Below are positions 16,301 through 25,235 of a DNA stretch of 25,235 nucleotides, in pieces. Source of the DNA: Chromera velia. Lineage: Eukaryota; Sar; Chromeraceae. Each line of letters opens with the position of its first letter. Position 1 is the first letter of the stretch. Position numbers and translations under genes: made by a program. The DNA lies in assembly GCA_018398765.1 (NCBI GenBank), contig JAHBMJ010000336.1, positions 25,001-50,235 of the forward strand, given 5' to 3'. The notes below the pieces were generated by a model. It was not told where the DNA came from and did not search any database. It worked only from the letters and a program-made list of their open reading frames with translations.

Positions 16301-16692
16301 CTGCAGCGAGAGGGCGTAGCAGGAGCGCGTGATGGAAGACAGGATCTGTCTATGCTTGAATTTCACTTGACTTTATGGAAACACTGACTGGCGTCAATGA
16401 CTGACTGACTCTCTGACTGGCTCACTGACAGAGCGACTAAATACATGAATCGACGAGCGAAAGAACGAGGCAACGAAGGAAGAAATCAGACAAGAGATGT
16501 TACAGTAGGCAATGCAGGTCGAAAGCAGGACCCCACCAAGAGCCTCAGGGGTGTTCCTTTATCTTTTCGTTGCAATGCGCAGGCATCCTAGGAGGAATGG
16601 AGAAGAATAAAGGTATCGGGAGGAATTAGAGAAAATGGCCATTGGTTTGACGACGGGCTGCAGAAACGCAATTCAAACCGAAGCCAGATAGA

Positions 16693-16759
<67 letters not shown>

Positions 16760-18610
16760 ACCTGCGAGGACAACCCGGACACCCCACTGCCCCATTTCCC
16801 GTCTGAGCGTCTCTGTAAGCCCCCGCACAGCGCTCTTGCTGGCAACATACGCCGACAGAAATGGAAATCCCGCACCGCTCCGACCCAAAATACTCCCCAT
16901 GTTGACAATTCTCGCGGGCCCGGGAGGCAGATGTCTGCACCTCGTTTTCCTGTCTACAGCAGCCCGGAAGTTTTCATGGTGCCACTGACGAAGCAATGGG
17001 AGGAAGAGGCGCGCGCACCGGGCAACTCCAAGAACGTTAACCTGCAAATTGAATAATGCAAAGAAGATTCCCCCCCGTGTGTGAATACCTACCTACCTAC
17101 ATGTGTGGAACCTGAGTGGAAAACAGTGGAACCTGAGTGGAACCTGGGTGGAACCTGAGTGGGAAAGAGTGGAACCTGGGTGGAACCTGAGTAAAAAAAG
17201 TGGAACCTGAGTGGAAAAAGGTGGAACCTGGGTGGAACCTGAGTAAAGAAAAGTGGAACCTGGGTGGAACCTGAGTAAAAGAAGTGGAACCTGAGTGGAA
17301 CCTGGGTGGAACCTGAGTAAAAAAAGTGGAACCTGAGTGGGAAAAAGTGGAACCTGAGTGGAACCTGGGTGGAACCTGAGTAAAAGAAGTGGAACCTGGT
17401 TGGAACCTGAGTAAAAAAAGTGGAACCTGAGTGGAACCTGGGTGGAACCTGAGTAAAAAAAGTGGAACCTGAGTGGGAAAAAGTGGAACCTGAGTGGAAC
17501 CTGAGTAAAAAAAGTGGAACCTGAGTGGGAAATCCAAGAACGAAAGGGGAAAGATGTTTTTTGTACAAAAATAAAGACCCCCACCACGCTCCACGGTCAC
17601 GTAGCCAGATTTATGGAAGCATGCTTACAAGGTAGGGAAGTGAAGATGACGTGCCGGTGACTGACCCACTGCCATTAATCTAGGAGAGTGAGAGAAAGAA
17701 AGAAAGAAAGAAAGGAAGAAAGAAAGGATGGAGGGAAGGACGAAAAGCAACTTCCCTTCCCTTCCCTTCCCTCTCCTTCCCTGAAACCACTTACTTCGAA
17801 AACCCGACGCCACGCTTCTTCACTCATGAGCTCAAATCCTCCAAACTCGAACACTCCTGCGTTGTTGATCAGACAGAAAAGCCCGGGAGGCCTGATCATC
17901 CCATCCTTCCTTTTAGCCTTACGGACGTCTTGACACTCACCCCTGTTTTCTATAGTGTTATCTCGCCGCCCATCGTCCTCAAACATTTCCTCTCCGAGCC
18001 TCCCTGTTGCAAAATGAGATTTTGGCTCTGTCGCATAATAGAGATCCTCAAGTATTGAGGAGACTCGCCGCACGGCCTTCTGTACAGAAATTTCACAAGA
18101 AACGTCCGCTTGAATGACGTGAAGCAGGTCTTCTCCCTGTCGTCTCCCTCCAGTTGTCTCTCTTCCCTTTTCCTTCCCAACAGAACCACCACAACCAGAT
18201 GCTGCAGGTGCATCCACAGGATCCACCACTCCATTCCCGGAAACTCCAGGAAGGAGACTCACGAGCGTGTCTCGCACGGCTCTTTCCTCGCCAAGACAAA
18301 GGGCGAAGACAGAGCACCCATTCACGCACAGATCCCGCGCAACCAGCTGCCCTGCACGCATGCAGAGGAATGAAAAAGGGCGCGAATAGAGAGACGAGCG
18401 CTGGTGCAGGACATTCTTGACGGCAGTTACTTCACACGTTCAAAAGCAAGACACACCACTTCAAAAAAAGCCCATGCATGGGAACCCACCGAAGCCGCTG
18501 TCACATCCCGTGACCACGACCGAAAGGAAACGCCGGTCTTCGAGGGATGCGGCGGAACTCCAGTTCGGCAACAAATTCCGCAAATGTTGGAGCCAATCTG
18601 AAAGGGTCAT
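15744..18610 (-). CDS. Short-chain dehydrogenase, RDH/17-beta-HSD-like, 4 exons (gene span)
   Basis: An NAD(P)-dependent short-chain dehydrogenase/reductase of the retinol / 17-beta-hydroxysteroid dehydrogenase branch. Exons on the minus strand: 18610-18490, 18351-17795, 17041-16762, 16300-15744; the sum is 1515 nt (504 residues). Cofactor motif TGCDSGFG at 34-41 is typical of this branch. NNAG lies at 203-206, VN-x-x-G at 228-232, catalytic Ser ~276, Tyr291 and Lys295 in YVASK, and EPGG after the third intron. A hydrophobic C-terminal stretch (VDLWGFLILCAVPQFISDAF) could anchor it to a membrane, as in RDHs. It is much longer than the usual ~320 residues because of polar insertions in exons 2 and 4. 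Substrate cannot be told from sequence. An in-frame open stretch upstream of ATG 18610 leaves the start uncertain. Confidence 0.9.
16693..16756. repeat. (CA)n dinucleotide repeat
   Basis: About 30 CA units with one interruption, read as (GT)n on the sense strand of the dehydrogenase. It starts immediately after the gtctct donor at 16761-16756. Confidence 0.95.
16762..17041 (-). CDS. Dehydrogenase exon 3: catalytic core
   Basis: VNVLGVARCARLFLPLL, then ARIVNMGSILGRSGAGFPFL, SAYVASKSAVRGLTETLRRE and WGVRVVLA. Ser, Tyr and Lys of the active site are present. The donor gtctct is weak and runs straight into a long (GT)n tract. Confidence 0.93.
17102..17530. repeat. TGGAACCTG minisatellite in dehydrogenase intron 2
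   Basis: About 27 copies of TGGAACCTG(A/G)G are arranged in a higher-order pattern: adjacent pairs or triplets, then a GTAAAAAAAG or GGGAAAAAG spacer. On the minus (sense) strand it reads CAGGTTCCA repeatedly. The intron is 17042-17794. All three minus-strand frames are open through it. Confidence 0.95.
17690..17728. repeat. (GAAA)n microsatellite
   Basis: GAAA repeats followed by purine-rich sequence, in dehydrogenase intron 2 just downstream (sense) of the exon 2 donor. Confidence 0.85.
17795..18351 (-). CDS. Dehydrogenase exon 2: Rossmann fold to NNAG
   Basis: Acceptor CATGCGTGCAG restores Gly41; then QLVARDLCVNGCSVFALCL, VIQADVSCE and GLFCLINNAGVFEFGG follow. The donor GAA/gtaagt is a consensus site. 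Two low-complexity inserts (Gly/Asp-rich after the second strand; a Lys/Arg/Glu-rich stretch before NNAG) are absent from typical family members. Confidence 0.9.
18490..18610 (-). CDS. Dehydrogenase exon 1: N-terminus and glycine-rich cofactor motif
   Basis: The ATG at 18610-18608 opens MTLSDWLQHLRNLL; the exon ends RRFLSVVVTGCDSGF plus one base before gtgggt (phase 1). The frame stays open upstream to about 18727 without another ATG, so an upstream exon is possible. Confidence 0.85.
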
Positions 18611-19299
18611 TGCTCGGGAAGTGCGGGAGAGGAGAACGGGAAAATTCGGTTGAATGCTTATCGGGTCAAATTGCACTGCAAAAGAGCATTCAGGAGACTC
18701 TGAGTCCCGCGAAAAAGTAGACGGCAACTTTCAAACGCTTATAGAGCGGTCTCAAATCGAGGCGGTCTTGAAGGGACAGGTTTGTCAAGATGGACTGAAG
18801 AGACAGAAAAATTTGAGCACCACAACAGCTCGACACGCTCCTCCGAGTGTGGGATGGCAGTGGGCATGTACACGCTCGTGCTCTTGAAGCAACTCGCTGT
18901 GATGGAAAGAAGTCTGGCTTAGTCTGGCTTCTGTAAATCACCATAAGTCACCCTTCTGGGAGGAGACGGCATGGATTGTCCATGCATATCGACCGAGCTC
19001 ATGAGCTATTCCGAGCCATTTAAAGACGGGTGCCGAGCTACGGGTGACATTGTAGGTGACATCAGGTGACGTGATTCTTCCATGATCCTCCGCATTCCTC
19101 CGCTATCTGCACCGAATTCGGGCGAGGGCTTTAACAGCATTATTGAGTAGATTTAAGTACTGAGCAGTTGATGGATCAAGCAGCACTTACCGAGAAGAAT
19201 AGAAACAGTGTTGTTGACGTCGGTACAGCTTAATTTCTTGCCCACAGATACCAGACTGAGAACGTACTCCATTCTCCTCCTCACTGTCAGCGGGCGCAA
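18611..19299. promoter_or_regulatory. Head-to-head spacer between dehydrogenase and PX gene
   Basis: Candidate shared upstream region. GGTGAC occurs at 19043, 19055 and 19065, the last as GGTGACGTGA, which contains a CRE-like TGACGT; GTCACCC (the complement) is at 18947. A direct 10-bp duplication AGTCTGGCTT is at 18911-18930. A TCACTGTCAG just before the PX ATG could be a splice acceptor for an upstream exon. Promoter role is inference. Confidence 0.35.
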
Positions 19300-20430
19300 A
19301 TGTCCCAGCACAGTAGCTCAAGTTCGTTGCAGGCAGCGGACAGAGATGAAGGTGGAAATTTCGAAACATTTGGGGATAAGACAGCTTCTGAGGGTCTGGG
19401 AAGCCCGCTTCCTCCTACCTTCCCCCTAAGTTCCGCCGTCTCTTTTTCACAACGTGCAATCCTCTGGCTTCTCCGCCGCATTCTGCTTCCTCTGTCACCC
19501 CCGACTTCAGAGGGTGATGAAGAGGAACTCAGCTTCGCAGCATCTCTTTCTGTTGCTGCCTTCATTCGCTCAAACGGTGAAAGCATCAGCAACAACGCTG
19601 CAGGAAGAGAAGGGCAGTCGAGTGACAACAGTCAGGCGTCACGCCGTGCCTCCCATGGCCTACGTCCATGGCTTTCTCCCTGTAAGTTGGGGGAGGTTTC
19701 TCCTGGGATCGGTTTCGACGACTGGCCTGCAAAGTTTGTCTCCAAGGAGACCCTAGCGAGGTTCCGGACAAAACGTCTCATAACGCTGCCTCCTCACCTA
19801 CGGCCATTGGGGGCGGATCTCCTCTCGGGGGGCGCGGAATTTCATCCCTCTCTTCGTCGCTTTCTTTTTTCGGTTGAGTACAGAGGCTTTGAGGTCAGGA
19901 TCCTGTCCGAGGCCCAGCCTGAGGAAGAGTTTTTCGGACTGCGTGTTTTCTTTCCGGCAGTCTTTTTTCGTTTTGCTGTGTCTTGTTGCGAAACAGAAGT
20001 GGAGGTGGAGCGTCGGTTTTCGGATTTTGTCACATTACATGCGGGATTGCGCAGAAAGTTAGAGATCCGAACTGCCGCTCTGCAGAGACAGAAAGAAAAA
20101 CAAAAACGGGGGGGAACGAAAGCTTCTGCTCAGGCAGGCCCCTCTTCAGTTCCCTTGCCGTGTCTCCCTCCGAAGACGTGGGCAGCACACGAGACACGAC
20201 CCAGTGTGTGTGCAACGCGAGGATACGCGCTTGCTTCCTTTCTCTGTGCCTTGTTGTCCACTGAAGATTCCATTGGAAGGAGACCTTTCTGCAGAGACCG
20301 GAATGTGCGTGGTTTCTTCAAGCTCGACAGGCTACGGGAGATCCTTAGCGCTTCAGAACGCGAAAAGCACGTCTCAAATCTCCGAAGAGTTCCAAGCGAA
20401 CAAAGATTTCGGTGTGGCCCACCTGACTGA
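19300..20430 (+). CDS. PX-domain (phosphoinositide-binding) protein
   Basis: A single open frame of 376 codons and TGA. Residues 1-180 are Ser-rich and low complexity with no recognised domain. About 190-345 resembles a PX domain: a beta-strand pair (GFEVRILSEA; FFRFAVSCCETEVEVE), the hallmark RRFSDF at 238-243 whose arginine contacts the 3-phosphate in family members, a Pro-rich LPCLPPKTW loop at 286-294, and a helix TRGYALASFLCALL with a basic residue at 307. A charged insert (QRQKEKQKRGG) extends the loop before the PxxP. PX proteins bind PI3P-type lipids on endosomes, usually in sorting nexins; no BAR domain is present here. ATG 19300 has A at -3; an upstream exon cannot be excluded. Confidence 0.78.
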   Translation: MSQHSSSSSLQAADRDEGGNFETFGDKTASEGLGSPLPPTFPLSSAVSFSQRAILWLLRRILLPLSPPTSEGDEEELSFAASLSVAAFIRSNGESISNNAAGREGQSSDNSQASRRASHGLRPWLSPCKLGEVSPGIGFDDWPAKFVSKETLARFRTKRLITLPPHLRPLGADLLSGGAEFHPSLRRFLFSVEYRGFEVRILSEAQPEEEFFGLRVFFPAVFFRFAVSCCETEVEVERRFSDFVTLHAGLRRKLEIRTAALQRQKEKQKRGGTKASAQAGPSSVPLPCLPPKTWAAHETRPSVCATRGYALASFLCALLSTEDSIGRRPFCRDRNVRGFFKLDRLREILSASEREKHVSNLRRVPSEQRFRCGPPD

Positions 20431-22470
20431 CTGAGTCAGTATCTGATCAGGCTGAGGCTGAGTGTCACACGTGTACTGGCACGTGTAGAGCTCGGTACAT
20501 GTAGAGCCGCCGCTAGTACTAAGCGTTAGATAAAACCTTATACTAGACCTTATAGTAACTTGTAAGTGGCTAGACATATAGCTAGACATCTGCATGGTGA
20601 ATAACATAGGTAAGGGATAACTAGAGGGATAAAGATCAGGAATAGGACTAGGCGCCGGCTAGAGAAAAAAAAAAAATGAGTGATAAGTGATTTAGTGGTG
20701 CCTTAGAGCATTGTCACCGTTAGTGCTAAGAAAAAGTTTAAGGTTCAAGGTTCACTTCGAAGTAATGAACCTAAATCAGTTTCAAAAACAGGTTCACTTT
20801 TAATTAATAGAAACCTCATTTTTTTGTGTTATTTTATGCCTTTAAATTAGGCTTTAATGCATTTTTACAACGTTTTATTATAGAATCTATGCCTTTATAG
20901 TGTTTTTAAATAGTTTAAATCAACATTTACGCTCATATTACTAGTGACATTAGGTACTAGTCTCAAGTTATTCACTGTTTATAGTCGAAAATTAGTAATC
21001 AAAAAAGCCTGAAAAAATTGGAAAATGCCATAATTAAATTTATATGATCGTATCAATCATGACAATTTAGTCAACATAAGACCGTCACAGCGTTTCTTTC
21101 TTTCTTTCATCTGCTCACCGGTTGCCCTGCGGCCCCCGCTCCTCCCCTCCCTCTCTGTGCACCGCCACCTCTTTGACCTGCTGCTCCCGGCCCGGCCTGT
21201 TACCCCCCCCCCTGCTCCCCGATCATGTGATTGTGAATTAGCAATATTGTATTACCTGCTTTGTACTTCGCATGAGGAGCAACATTCTTCTTCAACCCCC
21301 TTCTCATCCACTTCGGAGCCTGCCCGGTGTTGTACTCAGTCCCCATGTATGAAATTTCTAACCATCGTACCGTTATCGTTGGAACCCCCCTCTTGGAAAA
21401 GGTGCACACAATCTCAAGCTTTCCCTGCATACCAACAAAGAGGGCGTTTGGCCCGCAGCGGAATGTCAACACATCCCCCCTCTTAGGGTACTGGTAGCTC
21501 TACAGAACGGCGGGAGGGGCCCTAGGAGGGGCTTCCCCCTCCCCCCCCCCGTTGCTGTGCGCGCGGCTCTGGCTCCTTATTTCACCTATATCGGCTGCGA
21601 GCGGCGCGGGCCTGGCCAGCCTTGTGCCAGTGGCCGCACGTCTGGCCTCCAAAACAGGTTTAAAACAGGTTTAACAGGTTCAAAACAGGTTTAACAGGTT
21701 CACTTTTTCAGATTTGAACCTTTTCTCAATGAACCTTTTCCCAGCCCTAGTCGCCGTTTTGTCTTAAAAGATTAATGTCTGGAGGATTAGCCTCCTGCCA
21801 GCCCCAATACACCGAGCGTTTACCTGGCTATAAGGCGAATGCAACTTGACGCAAGCACAGTTGAAGCACTAGCGCCGTTTCGTCTTTGTTGCTCTAGGAT
21901 AGGATTTATGTTCCGGGTGCCCTCTGCGGGCCTGCTGGTTCACTACCTAGAAAACTAGCTAGAAAAGGCTTATACCGTCGGCGGTTTCGTTAAATACCTG
22001 GTCTGGAGCTCCAAAAGCATTGTAGAGATCTTCAAAACTCCAATTTAACCATCTTGGAATGGCATCTCCCTAGCCACTGGAATATCTCTATTATCATTTT
22101 TGAGAGTATACTTTCAAACATTCTTCTGAAAGCAATTTTTATAATTATGAATGAAATTCGATCTATAAAGAATCTCAATGATCTAGTACGTCAATGATTT
22201 TTTTAAAAACGAATTTTAAATAAGTATCAAGTTAATAACCTGTTATAAACTTGAATATGTTGTGTATAAGACAATCTTAGGCCCTACACTTGCTGAATAA
22301 AAAAAGAAAAAAAAAAAGTTTTGCTACTTTTTAATTTTTTATTTATTTATCCACTAAACAACAATTGTTTTTTATGTACTGGCAACACTCTCTGCAAGAC
22401 TCATACAACACTTGAACAACAGTTGTTTATCTAGTTTAGGGAGTGATACCCTGCAAGTTTGAGTAGTTTA
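20431..22470. other. AT-rich intergenic region with a GC-rich island
   Basis: No supportable gene. Mostly A/T-rich sequence, with a C/G-rich block at about 21110-21220 and 21480-21650 that includes long C runs. AGGTTCA/TGAACCT words cluster at 20739-20795 and 21650-21740. AACAATTGTT-like and AACAACAGTTGTT-like palindromes lie near 22360 and 22418. It may be decayed transposable-element sequence, but I could not identify terminal repeats. Confidence 0.5.
21200..21486 (-). other. Coding-like island of unknown origin (minus strand)
   Basis: A ~95-codon minus-strand stretch, GDVLTFRCGPNALFVGMQG and on through SKRGVPTITVRWLEISYMGT and GLKKNVAPHAKYKAG, reads like ordinary protein rather than low complexity. 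There is no ATG at its start. It is isolated in AT-rich DNA and ends in G-rich sequence. It may be a fragment of a transposon gene or a lone exon. I do not recognise the family. Confidence 0.3.
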
Positions 22471-22850
22471 GATGAGTAATTTAAAGTAATTTAGAGTAAT
22501 TTAGCTTAGTAATTTAAAGTAATTTAGAATAGTAAACTAAAGTAATTTGGAAAGCTTAATTACTAATTTTGGTCAAACTTTGGAGGTCGATTTCTCATAA
22601 ACCATAAGATGAGGGTCTGGAGGAGGAGAAGCTAGAGGAGAAGAGTCATGCAACAGAGAAGAGAAAGAAGAAAAAGAAGAAGTAGAAAAAGCTAGAGGGG
22701 GAGCAAGCTGGTCATGAGAATTCTGTGGTTTTCTTGTGTAACCAGCCTGTGAAGCCAGCATTTAAAGGAGAGGACACCTCCTCCTTTAACCCCCTAAAAA
22801 ACAGCTCTTCCCTTTCTCCTCTTTTTAATTGTACAAAAGACGGCAGTTGC

Positions 22851-23052
22851 GATGTTTGACTATTTGGCAAGCCAGCACGAGTGCAGCGCACGTGCAACCG
22901 TCGGGCCTGGAGGGCGTATGACACGTCTCATTATTGAGGGGGGGGGCGGGACTCCAGAGTCATGGCAGAACACAGTCTTCCACGCACACTAGCAAATCTG
23001 CGAGGAGCTAAGCCTTGTGAGATGGCCCCAGGGTCGTTTAGGCTTTTGTTGA
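22851..23052 (+). pseudogene. Broken copy of the repeat-borne reading frame in unit 1
   Basis: It matches the 24089-24298 frame almost residue for residue (AVAMFDYLASQHECSARAT, GPGGRMTRLIIEGG) but has TAG at 22990-22992 where unit 2 has a Gln or Tyr codon region, and a 6-nt insertion near 23009 that keeps frame. The acceptor equivalent is degraded (ACAAAAG). It ends in the same GRLGFC and TGA. Confidence 0.55.
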
Positions 23053-24088
23053 TTCCCCAAAACTTTGGCTTCTGCAGAGTCATGCGCTTGATGCACTCAT
23101 GTGTGTTTTGTTGTTTGAATGCATATATGCGTGTATGATGTGTATCTCTTTTCTGTCAATTCTTCCATCTTCACAAAACGGTTTTCTTCTGCAAGAATCT
23201 TTTTCCTTCCCCGGCTTTCTGCCAGCAGAATCCAGCTAAAAACTTTTTTCTCTTTCTTTCGAAAAAACCTATTCAGATTAATATTGTAAACATTTACAAA
23301 AAACCCGTTTCCCCCTCTCATCTCTCCTTTTCTTCACTGAGTCTCTCTTTTCTCATAAAATTCAATATATGAATATGGTGTATGCATGTGCTGAGCCTTT
23401 ATGTCTCCATACGCCCCCGCAGTGTTGCTGTGCTTCTTTCTGCTTTCATTGAGGCCAGATAGTGCTCATTGTTCAGCGGTTAGTGTGGGAAGACATCGAG
23501 TCGTTTTGAGCTAGCGCTTTCAATTGCCCTTCTCTCTCAATCTGGGCTTGCCTCTACTTGCCTCTTTCTGTATGCACGTTTTGAATAGACAAAAAATAAA
23601 CAATGCATGCCATGCCCCACAGTTAGCCAGAGCCCAAGTAGTGTGCTCACCAGCTTTAAGTTTAACTGCCTCAATTCAATTCAATTTAATTTAATTCAAT
23701 TTAAGATGAGTAATTTAAAGTAATTTAGAGTAATTTAGCTTAGTAATTTAAAGCAATTTAGAGTATAATTTAAAGTAATTTAGAATAGTAAACTAAAGTA
23801 ATTTGGAAAGCTTAATTACTAATTTTGGTCAAACTTTGGAGGTCGATTTCTCATAAACCATAAGATGAGGGTTTGGAGGAGAGGAAGCTAGAGGAGAAGA
23901 GTCATGCAACAGAGAAGAGAAAGAAAAAAAAGAAGAAGCAGAAAAAGCCAGAAGGGGGGCAAGCTGGCCATGAGAATTCTGTGGTTTTCTTGTGCAACCA
24001 GCCTGTGAAGCCAGTGTTTGAAGGAGAGAACACCTCCTCCTTTAACCCCCTGAAGAACAACTCTTCCCTTTCTCTTCTTTCTGTACAG

Positions 24089-24298
24089 GAGACAGCAGTT
24101 GCGATGCTTAACTATTTAGCAAGCCAGCACAAGTGCAGCACGCGTGCAACCATCGGGCCTGGAGGGCGCATGACACGTCTCATTATTGAGGGAGGGGACG
24201 GAACTTTAGAGTCATGGCAGAGCACAGTCTTCCAGGCATACCAGCAAATCTGCAAGGAGCTTGTGAGATGGCCCCAGGGTCGTTTGGGCTTTTGTTGA
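24089..24298 (+). CDS. Candidate terminal exon inside tandem unit 2
   Basis: After a CTTCTTTCTGTACAG acceptor-like site the frame reads ETAVAMLNYLASQHKC, then ATIGPGGRMTRLIIEGGDG, QAYQQICKELVRWPQGRLGF and TGA at 24296-24298. The same frame is open upstream to about 23864 but has no ATG. No family is recognised. The homologous part of unit 1 is broken by TAG. It might be a repeat-borne gene fragment. Confidence 0.4.
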   Translation, partial: ETAVAMLNYLASQHKCSTRATIGPGGRMTRLIIEGGDGTLESWQSTVFQAYQQICKELVRWPQGRLGFC

Positions 24299-25235
24299 TT
24301 CCCCAAGACTTTGGCTTCTGCAGAGTTATGCGCTTGATATACTCATGTGTGTCTTGTCGTTTGAATGCATATATGCGTGTATGATGTGTGTCTCTGTTTT
24401 ATCAATTCTCCCGTCTTCACAAAACGGTTTTTTTCTGCAAGAATCTCTTTCCTTCCCCGGCTTTCTGCCAGCAGAATCTAGCTAAAAACTTTTTTCTCTT
24501 TTTTTCAAAAAAATCTATTCAGATTAACATTGTGAGCACTTACAAAAAACCCGTTTCCCCCTCTCATCTCTCCTTTTCTTCACTGAGTCTCTCTTTTTTC
24601 ATAGAATTCAATATATGAATATGGTGTGTGCATGTCCCGAGCCTTTATATCTCTATGCGCCCCCGCAGTGTTGCTGTGCTTCTTTCTGCTTTCATTGAGG
24701 CCAGATAGTACTCATTGTTCAGCGGTTGGTGTGGGAGGACATCCAGTTGTTTTGAGCTAGCGCTTTCAATTGCCCTTCTCTCTCAATCTGGGCTTGCTTC
24801 TTTCTGTATGCACGTTTTGAATAGACAAAAAACAAACAATGCATGCCATGCCCCACAGTTGATCAGAGCCTAAGTAGTGTGCTCACCGGCTTTAAGTTTA
24901 ACTGCCTCAATTCAATTCAATTTAATTTAATTCAATTTAAGATGAGTAATTTAAAGTAATTTAGAGTAATTTAGCTTAGTAATTTAGCTTAGTAATTTAA
25001 AGCAATTTAGAGTATAATTTAAAGTAATTTAGAATAGTAAACTAAAGTAATTTGGAAAGCTTAATTACTAATTTTGGTCAAACTTTGGAGGTCGATTTCT
25101 CATAAACCATAAGATGAGGGTCTGGAGGAGGAGAAGCTAGAGGAGAAGAGTCATGCAACAGAGAAGAGAAAGAAGAAAAAGAAGAAGTAGAAAAAGCTAG
25201 AGGGGGAGCAAGCTGGTCATGAGAATTCTGTGGTT

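Larger units (their letters stand above)
22471..25235. repeat. Tandem array of a 1.23-kb unit
   Basis: Unit 1 is 22471-23704 (1234 bp), unit 2 is 23705-24940 (1236 bp), unit 3 begins at 24941 and is cut by the window edge. Each begins GATGAGTAATTTAAAG with AT-rich TAATTTA words, then an AG-rich block (GAGGAGAAGCTAGAGG...), a coding-like segment, pyrimidine-rich sequence, and an AATTCAATTTAA microsatellite at its end. Units 1 and 2 are clearly homologous throughout but diverged by substitutions and small indels. Confidence 0.95.

Noticed and set aside
18110..18653. Plus-strand open frames opposite the dehydrogenase N-terminal exons
   Set aside because: The minus strand has the TGCDSGFG and NNAG motifs with good splice sites, so these are antisense shadows.
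22573..23321. Minus-strand open frames in tandem unit 1
   Set aside because: Rich in Ser and Phe from AG-rich and pyrimidine-rich repeat blocks, and not maintained in the homologous unit 2.
1..25235. tRNA, rRNA or spliceosomal RNA genes
   Set aside because: I saw no cloverleaf-like arrangement or recognisable conserved RNA sequence by eye; a covariance-model search would be needed to exclude them.

Overview
The window is nuclear DNA from an intron-rich eukaryote of mixed base composition. GT-AG introns, very many tetranucleotide microsatellites and repeated TGCATGCA octamers (a known ApiAP2-type motif of apicomplexan relatives) suggest an alveolate, most likely a chromerid alga such as Chromera velia. 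That assignment is inference; no marker gene here proves it.

Layout: (1) 238-2142, minus strand: a spliced gene of unknown function that probably runs off the left edge. (2) 2143-2902: a shared upstream region full of CG-rich palindromes and TGCATGCA runs. (3) 2903-14105, plus strand: a 15-exon voltage-gated-like K+ channel with a cyclic-nucleotide-binding domain. I reconstructed it exon by exon; all 14 junctions keep phase and the coding sum is 4461 nt (1486 residues plus stop). (4) 14108-15743: the tail-to-tail spacer. (5) 15744-18610, minus strand: a 4-exon short-chain dehydrogenase of the retinol/17-beta-hydroxysteroid dehydrogenase type, 504 residues. (6) 18611-19299: a second head-to-head spacer. 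(7) 19300-20430, plus strand: a PX (phosphoinositide-binding) protein in one long exon. (8) 20431-22470: AT-rich intergenic DNA with AGGTTCA hairpins and a short coding-like island. (9) 22471-25235: a tandem array of a 1.23-kb unit (two complete copies and the start of a third).

No pathway links the genes. The notable biology is in the channel gene's splicing architecture. Several splice sites have been locally multiplied: five copies of one acceptor with the first codons of its exon, six 50-bp copies of another acceptor, one duplicated donor. Tetranucleotide arrays abut several other sites. Ten of its 14 donors carry the uncommon C at +3 (GTCAGT type). The channel combines a GYGD filter, a CNBD keeping the phosphate-contacting Glu and Arg, and a ~950-residue low-complexity tail with several RRxS kinase-type motifs.
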